A DNA stretch of 64,000 bases from Massilia rhizosphaerae (GCF_016093545.1 NZ_JADKYX010000024.1:1-64000); one strand, 5' to 3'; shown: positions 1 through 8,762, counted from the stretch's first letter. Made by a program: numbers and translations. The notes: generated by a model from the letters alone, not told the origin.

Positions 1-46
1 TCTCATCTGGCAAACGCCAGCCATCGTCTTGCTTCAGCATGCCCAT
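1..46 (-). CDS. 5' end of a gene leaving the window, possibly a transposase
   Basis: Only the first 15 codons are visible, reading MGMLKQDDGWRLPDE. An AGGAG ribosome binding site lies about 9 bases upstream of the ATG, which supports a real start. The motif DGWRLPDE resembles the N-terminus of IS5-family transposases, which often begin with a short run followed by LPD and then a W-containing segment. That is an inference from a very short stretch. In related bacteria a DUF971 gene on the plus strand usually precedes ubiE, so a minus-strand gene here suggests an insertion. Confidence 0.35.
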   Translation of the reverse strand, partial: MGMLKQDDGWRLPDE

Positions 47-148
47 GATAGTTCTCCTGATCATGGACTTAGACTCAAAAATGCGTCAGATGTCCCTCCG
101 GATGAGCTCTACTGGGATACGCTCTAAGCTGGGCATGCACCCGGCTTG

Positions 149-154
149 TATAAT
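149..154 (+). promoter_or_regulatory. Candidate -10 box upstream of ubiE
   Basis: A perfect TATAAT lies 26 bases before the ubiE start. No convincing -35 hexamer is found at 16-18 bases upstream, where the sequence reads AAGCTG. The ubiE start has no obvious Shine-Dalgarno sequence either. This is a weak promoter candidate only. Confidence 0.3.
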
Positions 155-180
155 GTGGCAAGACTAAACGGCTTGCTACT

Positions 181-915
181 ATGACCAACACCACCCATTT
201 CGGCTACAAGACTGTCTCGGAAGACGAGAAAGTCCACGAGGTAGCCAAGGTATTCCACTCGGTCGCGTCCAAATACGACGTGATGAACGACCTGATGTCC
301 GCCGGCCTGCACCGCGTGTGGAAGGCGTTCACCATCGCCCAGGCCGGCATCCGTCCCGGCTTCAAGGTGCTCGACATCGCGGGCGGCACGGGCGACTTGT
401 CGAAGGCGTTCGCCAAGCAGGCGGGGCCGAGCGGTGAGGTCTGGCTCACGGACATCAACGAGTCGATGCTGCGCGTGGGCCGCGATCGTCTATTGAACAA
501 GGGTCTCGTCACCCCCACCTTGCTGTGTGACGCGGAAAAACTGCCGTTCCCGGACAATTATTTCGACCGCGTCAGCGTGGCTTTTGGCCTGCGCAACATG
601 ACGCACAAGGATCAGGCCCTGGCGGAAATGCGCCGCGTGCTCAAGCCGGGCGGCAAGTTGCTCGTGCTGGAGTTCTCGAAAGTGGCGGCGCCGCTGCAAA
701 AGCCGTACGACGTGTATTCGTTCTCGGTGCTGCCGTGGCTGGGCCAGCGCATCGCGAACGATGCCGAGAGCTACCGCTATCTGGCGGAATCGATCCGCAT
801 GCACCCGGACCAGGAAACGCTGAAATCGATGATGGAAACGGCGGGCCTGGAACGCGTGCAGTACTACAACCTGACGGCCGGTGTGGCCGCACTGCACACC
901 GGCATCAAACTCTGA
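181..915 (+). CDS. ubiE: Ubiquinone/menaquinone C-methyltransferase UbiE
   Basis: SAM-dependent C-methyltransferase of ubiquinone (and menaquinone) biosynthesis, acting on the demethylated benzoquinol ring. The 244-residue length is typical. The N-terminus HFGYKTVSEDEK and the segment around VASKYDVMNDLMS are UbiE signatures. The SAM-binding motif I VLDIAGGTGD is at residues 63-72, and RVLKPGGK lies further on. The protein ends GIKL as in other UbiE proteins. It is followed after 9 bases by the Tim44-like gene and is near ubiJ and ubiB, so it belongs to a ubiquinone gene neighbourhood. The start at 181 matches the family N-terminus. Confidence 0.95.
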   Translation: MTNTTHFGYKTVSEDEKVHEVAKVFHSVASKYDVMNDLMSAGLHRVWKAFTIAQAGIRPGFKVLDIAGGTGDLSKAFAKQAGPSGEVWLTDINESMLRVGRDRLLNKGLVTPTLLCDAEKLPFPDNYFDRVSVAFGLRNMTHKDQALAEMRRVLKPGGKLLVLEFSKVAAPLQKPYDVYSFSVLPWLGQRIANDAESYRYLAESIRMHPDQETLKSMMETAGLERVQYYNLTAGVAALHTGIKL

Positions 916-924
916 GGTGAGCAG

Positions 925-1866
925 ATGAAAAAGTTCTTGGCCAGCATGATGATCGCGCTGATGACGCTGTCCTGCGTCGCCGACGCGCGTCCGCTGGGCG
1001 GCAGCCGCTCGTTCGGGCGCCAGTCGCAGTCGGTGAGCCGGATGCGCACGCCGGCTCCCGCGCCCGCGCCTTACCAGCAGCCGTCGTATCAGCGTCCGGC
1101 CCCGGCGCCGGCCGTGCCGGCCCCGCTGCCAGTGCGGCGGCCGAGCATGTGGAAAGGCGTGCTGGGCGGCGCGCTGCTGGGCCTCGGCCTGGGCGCGTTG
1201 TTCTCGCACTTCGGCATCGGCGGCGCCATGGCCGGCGCGCTGTCGTCGCTGCTGATGATCCTGCTGCTCGTGTTCGCCGTGATGTTCATCGTGCGCATGT
1301 TCCGCCGCAAGGACACGCCCGCCAACCCGACCTTTACCGGCTTTAATCCGAACCCCGTGCCGGCCTCGGCCACGCCGGAAATCGGTTCCGGCCTGAACAG
1401 TGCGTATCAAGGCAACCAGGGCGGTTTCCAGTCGGGCTTTTCGAACACGCCGTCCCTCGATAAACCGGCGTCGACACACCAGCCATGGGGCGTGCCGGCC
1501 GGGTTCGACACGGACGCTTTCCTGCGTCACGCCAAGGCCTCGTTCATCCGCATGCAGGCCGCCTGGGACCGCGGCGACCTGGCCGACCTGCGCGAGTTCA
1601 CGTCGCCCGAGGTGTATGCGGAACTGTCGCTGCAGATCCAGGAACGGGGCGGCCAGCCGGATTACACGGAAGTGGTCAATATCGATTCCCAACTGCTGGG
1701 CATCGAGACGACCGAGCGCGACTACCTCGCCAGCGTGCAGTTCAACGGCATGATCCGCAACGCGCCCGGCGCGCAGCCGGAACCGTTCGTCGAGGTGTGG
1801 AACCTGGCCAAGCCGCTGTCCGGCAATGGCGGTTGGGTGCTGGCGGGCATCCAGCAGATCACTTAA
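925..1866 (+). CDS. Tim44-like domain membrane protein
   Basis: Protein of 313 residues. A signal-like N-terminus (MKKFLASMMIALMTLSCVAD) is followed by a Pro/Ala-rich linker. A glycine-rich stretch and a strong membrane segment (LSSLLMILLLVFAVMFIV) follow at about residues 80-120. The C-terminal half has the Tim44/TIM44-like fold seen in mitochondrial import and in bacterial orphan proteins, with a FDTDAFLRHAKASFIRMQ helix typical of that domain. A GAGGTGAG sequence precedes the ATG. The gene sits directly behind ubiE, an arrangement common in beta-proteobacteria. Its precise role is not known, and an envelope-associated accessory function is an inference. Confidence 0.8.
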   Translation: MKKFLASMMIALMTLSCVADARPLGGSRSFGRQSQSVSRMRTPAPAPAPYQQPSYQRPAPAPAVPAPLPVRRPSMWKGVLGGALLGLGLGALFSHFGIGGAMAGALSSLLMILLLVFAVMFIVRMFRRKDTPANPTFTGFNPNPVPASATPEIGSGLNSAYQGNQGGFQSGFSNTPSLDKPASTHQPWGVPAGFDTDAFLRHAKASFIRMQAAWDRGDLADLREFTSPEVYAELSLQIQERGGQPDYTEVVNIDSQLLGIETTERDYLASVQFNGMIRNAPGAQPEPFVEVWNLAKPLSGNGGWVLAGIQQIT

Positions 1867-1942
1867 GAATTTCCCAGTTTAAAGCTTGTGCTCCGGGTTT
1901 TATGCTCCGGTGAACTGGTAAGATCGAAACCGCCCGACCAAC

Positions 1943-2062
1943 GGGCACCTCGAAAAAGCGTCGCGAGCGGCAGCAATGCTGTGGGAGAAGCGCAGCTGTA
2001 CGAGAGTACAGCGAGCATCGCAGCACAGCAGGGCAACGCGCAGCAGGTTTTTCGACGTGTCC
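1943..2062. repeat. Imperfect palindromic intergenic element (about 120 bp)
   Basis: The outer arms GGGCACCTCGAAAAA and GGTTTTTCGACGTGTCC are near reverse complements. At the centre a perfect 7-bp stem GCTGTAC/GTACAGC (1995-2001 with 2006-2012) closes on a GAGA tetraloop. The intervening arms are also partly complementary, so the whole element can fold as one long cruciform. It fills most of the gap between the Tim44-like gene and ubiJ. It may be a MITE-like or REP-like repeat. No second copy was found in this window. Confidence 0.55.
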
Positions 2063-2099
2063 AACGCCGGGCGGTTTTATTTTGTCATTACGAATGGTC

Positions 2100-2753
2100 A
2101 TGTCTTCGACTTCTACTTTCCTGTCGCCGCAACGCGGCCTGACGGCCCCGGCCGTGGCGACGATCAATCACCTGCTGGCGCAGGAAGCGTGGGCGCGCGA
2201 CGCCTTGATGCGCCATGCCGGCAAGACGGCCTGCATCGATACGGGACACCTCGCCCTGCGCATGCGCGTGGCGCGCGACGGCATGCTCGAGACGGCGGGG
2301 CCGGATGACGGGGCCAGCGTCACCATCCACGTCAAGCTCGCCGACCTGCCGCTGATCGTGCAGAACCGCGATCGCGCGTTTTCCTACGTCCGCATCGAGG
2401 GCGATGCCGAGTTCGCCAACACGATCTCGCAACTGTCCAAAGGCTTGCGCTGGGACGCCGAGCACGACCTCGAGCGCGTGTTCGGACCGATCGGCGCCGT
2501 GCGGCTGGCCGGTGGGGCGCGCTCGGCCGTGACGGGCGCCGCGACTGCCGGACGCCGGCTGGCGGAAAACGTCGCCGAATTCCTGCTGGAAGAACGCCGC
2601 GTGCTCGTGCGGCCGGCGGCCGTGGACGCGTTCGCGGACGACGTCGGCCGCCTGCGCGACGACGTCGAGCGCACGGCCAAGCGCATCGCCAAACTCGAGC
2701 AGAAGCTGGCGCAGTCCGCACCGGCCCTCCCTGACACGCCTTCGGACCACTGA
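2100..2753 (+). CDS. ubiJ: Ubiquinone biosynthesis accessory factor UbiJ (SCP2 domain)
   Basis: Protein of about 217 residues from the ATG at 2100 (MSSTSTFLSPQRG); an in-frame ATG at 2094 and a TTG at 2082 are alternatives. The N-terminal half is an SCP2 sterol-carrier-like domain with segments such as VTIHVKLADLPLIVQNRD and FSYVRIEGDAEFA. The C-terminus is a helical, coiled-coil-prone tail (DVERTAKRIAKLEQKLAQ). UbiJ binds ubiquinone intermediates and helps hold the aerobic Ubi complex together. Its stop overlaps the ubiB start (TGATG), which implies translational coupling and matches the conserved ubiE-ubiJ-ubiB neighbourhood. Confidence 0.85.
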   Translation: MSSTSTFLSPQRGLTAPAVATINHLLAQEAWARDALMRHAGKTACIDTGHLALRMRVARDGMLETAGPDDGASVTIHVKLADLPLIVQNRDRAFSYVRIEGDAEFANTISQLSKGLRWDAEHDLERVFGPIGAVRLAGGARSAVTGAATAGRRLAENVAEFLLEERRVLVRPAAVDAFADDVGRLRDDVERTAKRIAKLEQKLAQSAPALPDTPSDH

Positions 2754-4321
2754 TGATCCTGAAATTCCTGCGCCTGCTGAAGATATTCACCGTCATCGTC
2801 AAATATGGCCTGGACGAGATCGCGATTTCCGGCCTGCACGTCCCGCGCACCGCCCGCGTGATCAATACCGTCTTCTTCTGGCGCCGGATCAGTTCTCCCC
2901 GCGCGATCCGCCTGCGCCTGGCGCTGGAAGAGCTGGGGCCCATCTTCGTGAAATTCGGCCAGGTGCTGTCGACCCGTCCCGACCTGATGCCGCCCGATAT
3001 CGTGGCCGAGCTGTCGCTGCTGCAGGACCGCGTGCCGCCGTTCGACTCCGACCTGGCCGTCGCCCAGATCACGCGTTCGCTGGGCGCCGCGCCTGACATG
3101 CTGTTCGCGTCGTTCGAGCGCACGCCCATCGCGTCCGCGTCGATCGCGCAAGTGCACTTCGCCACCCTGAAAAACGGCAAGGAGGTCGCGGTGAAAGTGC
3201 TGCGGCCGGGCATGAAGTCGACGATCGATGAGGATATTGCCCTGATGCAGATGGCCGCCGGCCTCATCGAAAAAGTCTGGCCGGACAGCCGCCGCCTCAA
3301 GCCGCGCGAAGTCGTGGCCGAGTTCGACAAATACCTGCACGACGAGCTCGACCTGATGCGCGAGGCGGCCAATGCCAGCCAGCTGCGCCGCAACTTCGCG
3401 AATTCCGATTTGCTGCTCGTGCCGGAAATGTATTGGGATTACTGCTCCAGCAGCGTGATCGTGATGGAGCGCATGAACGGCATCCCGATCTCGCAGACGG
3501 ACCGCCTCGTCGCGGCCGGCGTCGACCTCAAGAAATTGTCCAGCGACGGCGTCGAGATCTTTTTCACGCAGGTCTTCCGCGACGGCTTTTTTCACGCGGA
3601 CATGCACCCCGGGAACATCCTCGTGTCCGTCGATCCGGCCACGTTCGGGCGCTACATCGCGCTGGACTTCGGCATCGTCGGCACCCTGAACGATTTCGAC
3701 AAGGATTATTTGTCGCAGAACTTCCTCGCCTTCTTCCGGCGCGACTACAAGCGCGTGGCCGAGGCGCACATCGAATCCGGCTGGGCGCCGCGCGAGACCC
3801 GCGTCGACGAACTGGAAGCGGCCGTGCGCGCCACGTGCGAGCCGATCTTCGACCGGCCCTTGAAAGACATTTCGTTCGGCCAGGTGCTGCTGCGCCTGTT
3901 CCAGACGTCGCGCCGTTTCAATGTCGAAGTGCAGCCGCAGCTCGTGCTGTTGCAAAAGACCATGCTGAACATCGAAGGCCTGGGCCGCCAGCTCGATCCC
4001 GATCTCGATTTGTGGAAGACGGCGAAACCGTATCTGGAACGGTGGATGGCCGAGCAGGTGGGCTGGCGCGGCCTGGCCGAGCGCCTGAAGGCCGAGGCGC
4101 CGCGCTTCGCCCAGATCTTTCCGCAGTTGCCGCGCCTGATGCACCAGGTCTTGCACAAGCGCGCGTACAGCGACCTCGATATGGGCGACTTGATGGCGAA
4201 GATGGTGCACGAGCAGCGCCGCGCCACGCGCCTGCTGATCTTCCTCGCCTGCGCGACGGGCGTGCTGGCCGTGCTCGTCGGCGGAATGTTCGTCTCCGGG
4301 CATCTGCACTGGACCCCGTGA
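2753..4321 (+). CDS. ubiB: Ubiquinone biosynthesis regulatory protein kinase-like UbiB
   Basis: A 522-residue member of the ABC1/ADCK/UbiB atypical kinase family, needed for ubiquinone biosynthesis. The invariant KxGQ motif is visible in FVKFGQVLSTRPDLMPPDI near residue 67. The ATP-site lysine is in VAVKVLRPG, the catalytic loop is FFHADMHPGN, and the DFG motif (DFGIVG) is near residue 305. One C-terminal hydrophobic segment (LIFLACATGVLAVLVGGMFV) anchors it to the inner membrane. The gene overlaps ubiJ upstream and the methyltransferase gene downstream by TGATG junctions, so the three are probably co-translated. Confidence 0.95.
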   Translation: MILKFLRLLKIFTVIVKYGLDEIAISGLHVPRTARVINTVFFWRRISSPRAIRLRLALEELGPIFVKFGQVLSTRPDLMPPDIVAELSLLQDRVPPFDSDLAVAQITRSLGAAPDMLFASFERTPIASASIAQVHFATLKNGKEVAVKVLRPGMKSTIDEDIALMQMAAGLIEKVWPDSRRLKPREVVAEFDKYLHDELDLMREAANASQLRRNFANSDLLLVPEMYWDYCSSSVIVMERMNGIPISQTDRLVAAGVDLKKLSSDGVEIFFTQVFRDGFFHADMHPGNILVSVDPATFGRYIALDFGIVGTLNDFDKDYLSQNFLAFFRRDYKRVAEAHIESGWAPRETRVDELEAAVRATCEPIFDRPLKDISFGQVLLRLFQTSRRFNVEVQPQLVLLQKTMLNIEGLGRQLDPDLDLWKTAKPYLERWMAEQVGWRGLAERLKAEAPRFAQIFPQLPRLMHQVLHKRAYSDLDMGDLMAKMVHEQRRATRLLIFLACATGVLAVLVGGMFVSGHLHWTP

Positions 4322-4944
4322 TGGCCGCGCCGCCGGCCTTTTCCAGCCGCGATCCGCTGTCGCCCCGATTCTGGGACGAGCGCTTCGAGCGCGCGTTCAC
4401 GCCGTGGGAGCGGGGCGAGGTGCCGCTGGCCTTGCGCCGGTTCGTGGCTGCGGGGCAGCTCGCAGCCGTCGCAGGACAGCCCCCGGCTGTCCTGCTCCCC
4501 GGCTGCGGCTCGGCGCGTGAGCTGGCCTTGATGTGCGAGGCCGGCTGGGACGCCACCGCCATCGATTTTTCCCGGGAAGCCGTCGCGCGCGCCCGTGCGC
4601 TGGCCGGGCCGTGGGCGGACCGCATCGTGCAGGCGGATTTCTTTGCGTATGCACCGCCGCGGCCCCTGGACCTCGTGGTTGAGCAGGCATTTTTTTGTGC
4701 GCTGCCGCCGGCACGCCGGCCGGACGTGGCGCGGCGCTGGGCCGAATTGCTGGGGCAGGGTGGTTTGTTGGCGGGTTGTTTTTACTTCGATGACGCGGCG
4801 AAGGGCCCGCCGTTCGGCATCGCGCGCGCCGAGCTGGATGCGCTGTTGACGCCCGCGTTCGAGTGCGTGGCCGACGAGGCCGTCGAGGATTCGATACCGG
4901 TGTTCGCGGGCAAGGAACGCTGGATGATCTGGCGGCGCCGATAA
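4321..4944 (+). CDS. TPMT-family SAM-dependent methyltransferase
   Basis: Protein of 207 residues beginning MAAPPAFSSRDPLSPRFWDE. The FWDERFERAFTPWERGEVP segment is characteristic of the thiopurine S-methyltransferase family. The SAM-binding motif is AVLLPGCGSARELALMCEAG, and the segment PPRPLDLVVEQAFFCALPP follows. It probably methylates small thiol, selenium or tellurium compounds, but the substrate cannot be read from sequence. The ATG overlaps the ubiB stop. A hairpin follows the stop codon within 10 bases. Confidence 0.8.
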   Translation: MAAPPAFSSRDPLSPRFWDERFERAFTPWERGEVPLALRRFVAAGQLAAVAGQPPAVLLPGCGSARELALMCEAGWDATAIDFSREAVARARALAGPWADRIVQADFFAYAPPRPLDLVVEQAFFCALPPARRPDVARRWAELLGQGGLLAGCFYFDDAAKGPPFGIARAELDALLTPAFECVADEAVEDSIPVFAGKERWMIWRRR

Positions 4945-4952
4945 AAAGAAAA

Positions 4953-4968
4953 GGCCCGCAAGCGGGCC
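4953..4968 (-). terminator. GC-rich hairpin with flanking A tract
   Basis: GGCCCGC and GCGGGCC pair perfectly around a 2-base spacer. The A-rich tract lies on the left (AAAAAGAAAA at 4943-4952), so the U-run terminator geometry works on the minus strand. On the plus strand it would act only as a weak terminator after the methyltransferase gene. It may be bidirectional. Confidence 0.45.
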
Positions 4969-5227
4969 CCGATTTGAAGTGCTTTTCTTCGGTATTGCGG
5001 CGGGCCGGAAGCCGGTCGCGCAAACTTCTGTTTCTTAGACCTTGTGCTGCATTGATGCTGCTGAGAATGCTATTTAAACAGCTAAGTTGATGTTCGGCAA
5101 ACAGAACTCAACCGTACGCAGACGAAAAACAACACTATTTCCATGATGCAGCAAATTGGCCACCCGTCCATCGACCCCGCAAAAGCTTTATAATTCAGGG
5201 TTTTGATGATTTTTGCGGAGTATTCAG

Positions 5228-5530
5228 ATGCCGATTTACGCCTACCGCTGCGATGAATGCGGTTTTGCCAAGGATGTGCTGCAAAAGATTGCCGATCCGG
5301 TTCTGACCGTTTGCCCGTCGTGCGGCAAGTCATCGTTCAAGAAGCAAGTCACCGCCGCCGGTTTTCAGTTGAAAGGGACCGGCTGGTACGTGACCGACTT
5401 CCGCGGTGGCTCGGCACCCGCGACCGGCACGGCGCCGTCGACGTCGTCCGATAGTAGCGCAGGCAGCGCGGAAGCGTCGCCCGCGCCGGCACCGGCCGCC
5501 GCGCCGGCGAAGGACGGCAGCAGTACCTGA
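5228..5530 (+). CDS. FmdB-family zinc ribbon protein
   Basis: Protein of 100 residues starting MPIYAYRCDECGFAKDVLQK. The first CxxC (CDEC) and a second CxxC (CPSC) form a small zinc ribbon typical of the FmdB family. The rest is a Ser/Ala/Pro-rich low-complexity tail (GTAPSTSSDSSAGSAEASPA). The ATG at 5228 is chosen because the family begins MPIYxYxC; an upstream TTG at 5213 would only add six residues. It sits before the DUF502 gene and aspS, a conserved order in Burkholderiales. A regulatory role is assumed for the family but not shown here. Confidence 0.85.
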   Translation: MPIYAYRCDECGFAKDVLQKIADPVLTVCPSCGKSSFKKQVTAAGFQLKGTGWYVTDFRGGSAPATGTAPSTSSDSSAGSAEASPAPAPAAAPAKDGSST

Positions 5531-5608
5531 CAGCGGCGCCGGCCCCGCGCGGCCGGCGCATAATGAGCACCCGACACTTTCACCGGACGAGATCCGTCAC
5601 GACAATCG

Positions 5609-6229
5609 ATGCGTAAATATTTCATCACCGGCGCGCTGGTGCTGGTTCCCCTGGCGATCACGGCCTGGGTGCTGAACTTCGTGATCAGCGCACTGGACCA
5701 GTCGCTCGTGCTCGTGCCGACCGAGTGGCAGCCGCGCACCTACATTCCCGGCCTCGGCGCCGTCATCACGCTGGCCATCGTGTTCCTGACCGGCGTGCTG
5801 ACCAATAACCTGGTCGGCAAATGGTTCGTGCGCATGTGGGAACGGCTGCTGCAGCGCATCCCCGTCGTGAATTCGATCTACGGCAGCGTCAAGCAAGTGT
5901 CGGACACGCTGTTCTCGTCGTCGGGCAATGCGTTCCGCAAGGCCGTCCTGATCCCGTACCCGCACGAGAATTCGTACACGATCGCCTTCCTCACCGGCGT
6001 GCCGGGCGGCGACGTCAAGAACCACCTGGTGGGCGACTACGTGAGCGTGTACGTGCCGACCACGCCCAACCCGACCTCCGGCTTCTTCCTGATGATGGAA
6101 AAAAGCCGCGTCGTCGAGCTGGACATGACGGTCGACGCGGCCCTCAAGTACATCGTCTCGATGGGCGTCGTGGCGCCGCCGGCGCCGCTCGACGCCGCGC
6201 TCGCGCAGGCGGCCGCGGCGGCGCAATAA
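5609..6229 (+). CDS. DUF502 family inner-membrane protein
   Basis: Protein of 206 residues. Two hydrophobic segments lie at the N-terminus (YFITGALVLVPLAITAWVLN and GAVITLAIVFLTGVLTNNL), followed by a soluble domain. The segments IPVVNSIYGSVKQVSDTLF and PTTPNPTSGFFLMMEKSRV are hallmarks of DUF502. Function is unknown for the family. The gene lies between the fmdB-like gene and aspS, matching the conserved gene order in beta-proteobacteria, and is probably cotranscribed with them. Confidence 0.85.
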   Translation: MRKYFITGALVLVPLAITAWVLNFVISALDQSLVLVPTEWQPRTYIPGLGAVITLAIVFLTGVLTNNLVGKWFVRMWERLLQRIPVVNSIYGSVKQVSDTLFSSSGNAFRKAVLIPYPHENSYTIAFLTGVPGGDVKNHLVGDYVSVYVPTTPNPTSGFFLMMEKSRVVELDMTVDAALKYIVSMGVVAPPAPLDAALAQAAAAAQ

Positions 6230-6308
6230 GACAGAACAAGGCAGCAAAGAATCCAGGGCCGGCGCTCGCAGCGGGCCCACCGAATCAACCAACCAGGATC
6301 GAAAAACT

Positions 6309-8111
6309 ATGTCCTCCATGCGTACTCACTACTGCGGCCTCGTGACCGAAGAGCTGCTGGGCCAAACCGTCAGCCTGTGCGGCTGGGTGCATCGCCGCCG
6401 CGACCACGGCGGGGTGATCTTCATCGACCTGCGCGACCGCGAAGGCCTCGTGCAGGTCGTCTGCCACCCCGACAATGCGGACGTGTTCAAGGTCGCCGAG
6501 CACGTGCGCAACGAGTACTGCCTGCGCGTCACCGGCACCGTCGTGAACCGCCTGGAGGGCACCGCCAACGCCAACCTGAAGTCGGGCAAGATCGAGATCA
6601 ACACGACGAAACTGGAAGTGCTGAATGCATCCGTGCCGGTGCCGTTCCAGCTGGACGACGACAACCTGTCCGAGACGACCCGCCTGACGCACCGCGTGCT
6701 CGACCTGCGCCGCCAGCAGATGCAGCACAACCTGCGCCTGCGCTACAAGGTCACGATGGAAGTGCGCAAATACCTGGACAACCTGGGCTTCATCGACATC
6801 GAGACCCCGATGCTGACCAAGTCCACGCCGGAAGGCGCGCGCGACTACCTGGTGCCGTCGCGCGTCAACCCGGGCAACTTCTTCGCGCTGCCGCAGTCGC
6901 CGCAGCTGTTCAAGCAGCTGCTGATGGTCGCCAACTTCGACCGCTACTACCAGATCACCAAGTGCTTCCGCGACGAAGACCTGCGCGCCGACCGCCAGCC
7001 GGAATTCACGCAGATCGACTGCGAGACGTCGTTCCTGACCGAGCAGGAAATCCGTGACCTGTTCGAAGACATGATGCGCGTGGTCTTCAAGAACGCCGCC
7101 GGCATCGACCTGCCGAACCCGTTCCCGGTGATGGACTTCGCCACCGCCATGGGTTCCTACGGTTCGGACAAGCCGGACATGCGCGTAAAGCTGCAGTTCA
7201 CCGAACTGACGGAGCTGATGAAGACCGTCGAATTCAAGGTCTTCAACAACGCCGCCAACATGGCGGGCGGCCGCGTCGTCGGCCTGCGCGTGCCGCAGGG
7301 CGGTTCGATGCCGCGTTCGGAAATCGACGCGTACACGCAATTCGTCGGCATCTACGGCGCCAAGGGCCTCGCCTACATCAAGGTCAACGAGAAGGCCAAG
7401 GGCCGCGAGGGCCTGCAGTCGCCGATCGTCAAGAACATCTCGGACGACGTCCTCGCGAAAGTGCTGGAGCTGACCGGTGCCGAAGACGGCGACCTGATCT
7501 TCTTCGGCGCGGACAAGGCCAAGGTCGTGAACGACTCGATGGGCGCGCTGCGCGTGAAGATCGGCCACTCGGAATTCGGCAAGAAGGCCGGCCTGTTCGA
7601 CGACGTCTGGGCGCCGCTGTGGGTCATCGACTTCCCGATGTTCGAGTACGACGACGAAGGCGACCGCTGGAACGCCACGCACCACCCGTTCACGGCGCCG
7701 AAGGACGGCCACGAAGACATGCTCGAGACGAACCCGGGCGCCTGCATCGCCAAGGCCTACGACATGGTGCTGAACGGCTGGGAACTGGGCGGCGGCTCGA
7801 TCCGTATCCACCGCGAGGAAGTCCAGAGCAAGGTGTTCCGCGCGTTGAAGATCGATGCGGAAGAAGCGCAGCTGAAGTTCGGCTTCCTGCTCGACGCCCT
7901 GCAGTACGGCGCCCCGCCGCACGGCGGCCTGGCGTTCGGCCTGGACCGCCTGATCACGCTGATGACGGGCTCCGAGTCGATCCGCGACGTGATCGCGTTC
8001 CCGAAGACCCAGCGCGCGCAGGACCTGCTCACCAACGCGCCGTCGGAAGTCGACGAGAAGCAGCTGCGCGAGCTGCATATCCGTCTGCGTAACGAGCCGA
8101 AGGTCGCTTGA
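6309..8111 (+). CDS. aspS: Aspartyl-tRNA synthetase
   Basis: Class IIb aminoacyl-tRNA synthetase of 600 residues that charges tRNA-Asp (possibly also tRNA-Asn in bacteria that use GatCAB). The N-terminal OB-fold anticodon domain shows VSLCGWVHRRRDHGGVIFID. Catalytic motif 2 is in KCFRDEDLRADRQPEFTQID. A GAD insertion domain follows. Motif 3 is GLAFGLDRLITLMTG. The ATG at 6309 gives MSSMRTHYCG, which fits the family N-terminus. It lies between DUF502 and nudB in the conserved order. Confidence 0.97.
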   Translation: MSSMRTHYCGLVTEELLGQTVSLCGWVHRRRDHGGVIFIDLRDREGLVQVVCHPDNADVFKVAEHVRNEYCLRVTGTVVNRLEGTANANLKSGKIEINTTKLEVLNASVPVPFQLDDDNLSETTRLTHRVLDLRRQQMQHNLRLRYKVTMEVRKYLDNLGFIDIETPMLTKSTPEGARDYLVPSRVNPGNFFALPQSPQLFKQLLMVANFDRYYQITKCFRDEDLRADRQPEFTQIDCETSFLTEQEIRDLFEDMMRVVFKNAAGIDLPNPFPVMDFATAMGSYGSDKPDMRVKLQFTELTELMKTVEFKVFNNAANMAGGRVVGLRVPQGGSMPRSEIDAYTQFVGIYGAKGLAYIKVNEKAKGREGLQSPIVKNISDDVLAKVLELTGAEDGDLIFFGADKAKVVNDSMGALRVKIGHSEFGKKAGLFDDVWAPLWVIDFPMFEYDDEGDRWNATHHPFTAPKDGHEDMLETNPGACIAKAYDMVLNGWELGGGSIRIHREEVQSKVFRALKIDAEEAQLKFGFLLDALQYGAPPHGGLAFGLDRLITLMTGSESIRDVIAFPKTQRAQDLLTNAPSEVDEKQLRELHIRLRNEPKVA

Positions 8112-8115
8112 TGGG

Positions 8116-8182
8116 TTTGGTGGGCACGGGGTGCCCACCCTACGAAACTCTGCAGTAGGGTGGGTGCCCCCGCGCCCACCAT
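8116..8182. repeat. REP-like inverted pair
   Basis: Two 28-base units in inverted orientation (8116-8143 and 8155-8182) separated by 11 bases. Each is itself palindromic, built around GTGGGCACGGGGTGCCCAC. The left unit is identical over all 28 bases to 40869-40896 in this window. The pair lies between aspS and nudB and partly overlaps the untranslated leader of nudB. It looks like a REP doublet. Confidence 0.7.
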
Positions 8183-8202
8183 GTGTCGCCACCACGCCTG
8201 CC

Positions 8203-8658
8203 ATGCCCCACAAAATCCCCGAATCCGTCCTGGTCGTCATCCACACCGCCGACCTGGACGTGCTGCTGATCGAACGCGCCGACCGTCCCGGCTTCTGGCA
8301 ATCCGTCACCGGTTCCCTCGACCGCCCCGACGAACCGCTGCTGGAAACGGCCACGCGCGAACTGTTCGAGGAAACGGGCATCGTCGCCGATGGCGAGCGC
8401 ATCGTCCTCAAGGACTGGCACCTGTCCAACATCTACGAGATCTACGCGACCTGGCGCCACCGCTATGCGCCCGGCGTCACCCACAACACGGAGCACGTGT
8501 TCTCCGTCTGCGTCCCGCGCGACATCCCGATCACCCTCGCGCCGCGCGAACATCTGCACTACGCCTGGCTGCCGCTGCTGGAAGCGGCCGACCGGTGCTT
8601 TTCCAGCTCGAACGCGGAAGCGATCCTGCAATTGCCGCGGCACGTACGCGCGGCGTAA
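8203..8658 (+). CDS. nudB: Dihydroneopterin triphosphate diphosphatase (Nudix)
   Basis: Protein of 151 residues beginning MPHKIPESVLVVIHTADLDV. It has a complete Nudix box, GSLDRPDEPLLETATRELFE followed by ETGIV, matching GX5EX7REUXEEXGU. NudB removes pyrophosphate from dihydroneopterin triphosphate in folate synthesis. The ATG at 8203 is preferred: starting earlier would translate the REP-like element. It follows aspS as in related genomes. Confidence 0.85.
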   Translation: MPHKIPESVLVVIHTADLDVLLIERADRPGFWQSVTGSLDRPDEPLLETATRELFEETGIVADGERIVLKDWHLSNIYEIYATWRHRYAPGVTHNTEHVFSVCVPRDIPITLAPREHLHYAWLPLLEAADRCFSSSNAEAILQLPRHVRAA

Positions 8659-8762
8659 ACAAAACCCGGATCGCGCGTACGAAATCGTCCATTTCAACCG
8701 TGCGCGGCGCAATCTGTGCTATTTTTCTTGCTCTGTAGCAATCGAAAGCCGACCGCCTCCGC

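Noticed and set aside
5189..5194. TATAAT as a promoter for the fmdB-like gene
   Set aside because: No -35 hexamer at a useful distance was found, so it was not listed as a feature.
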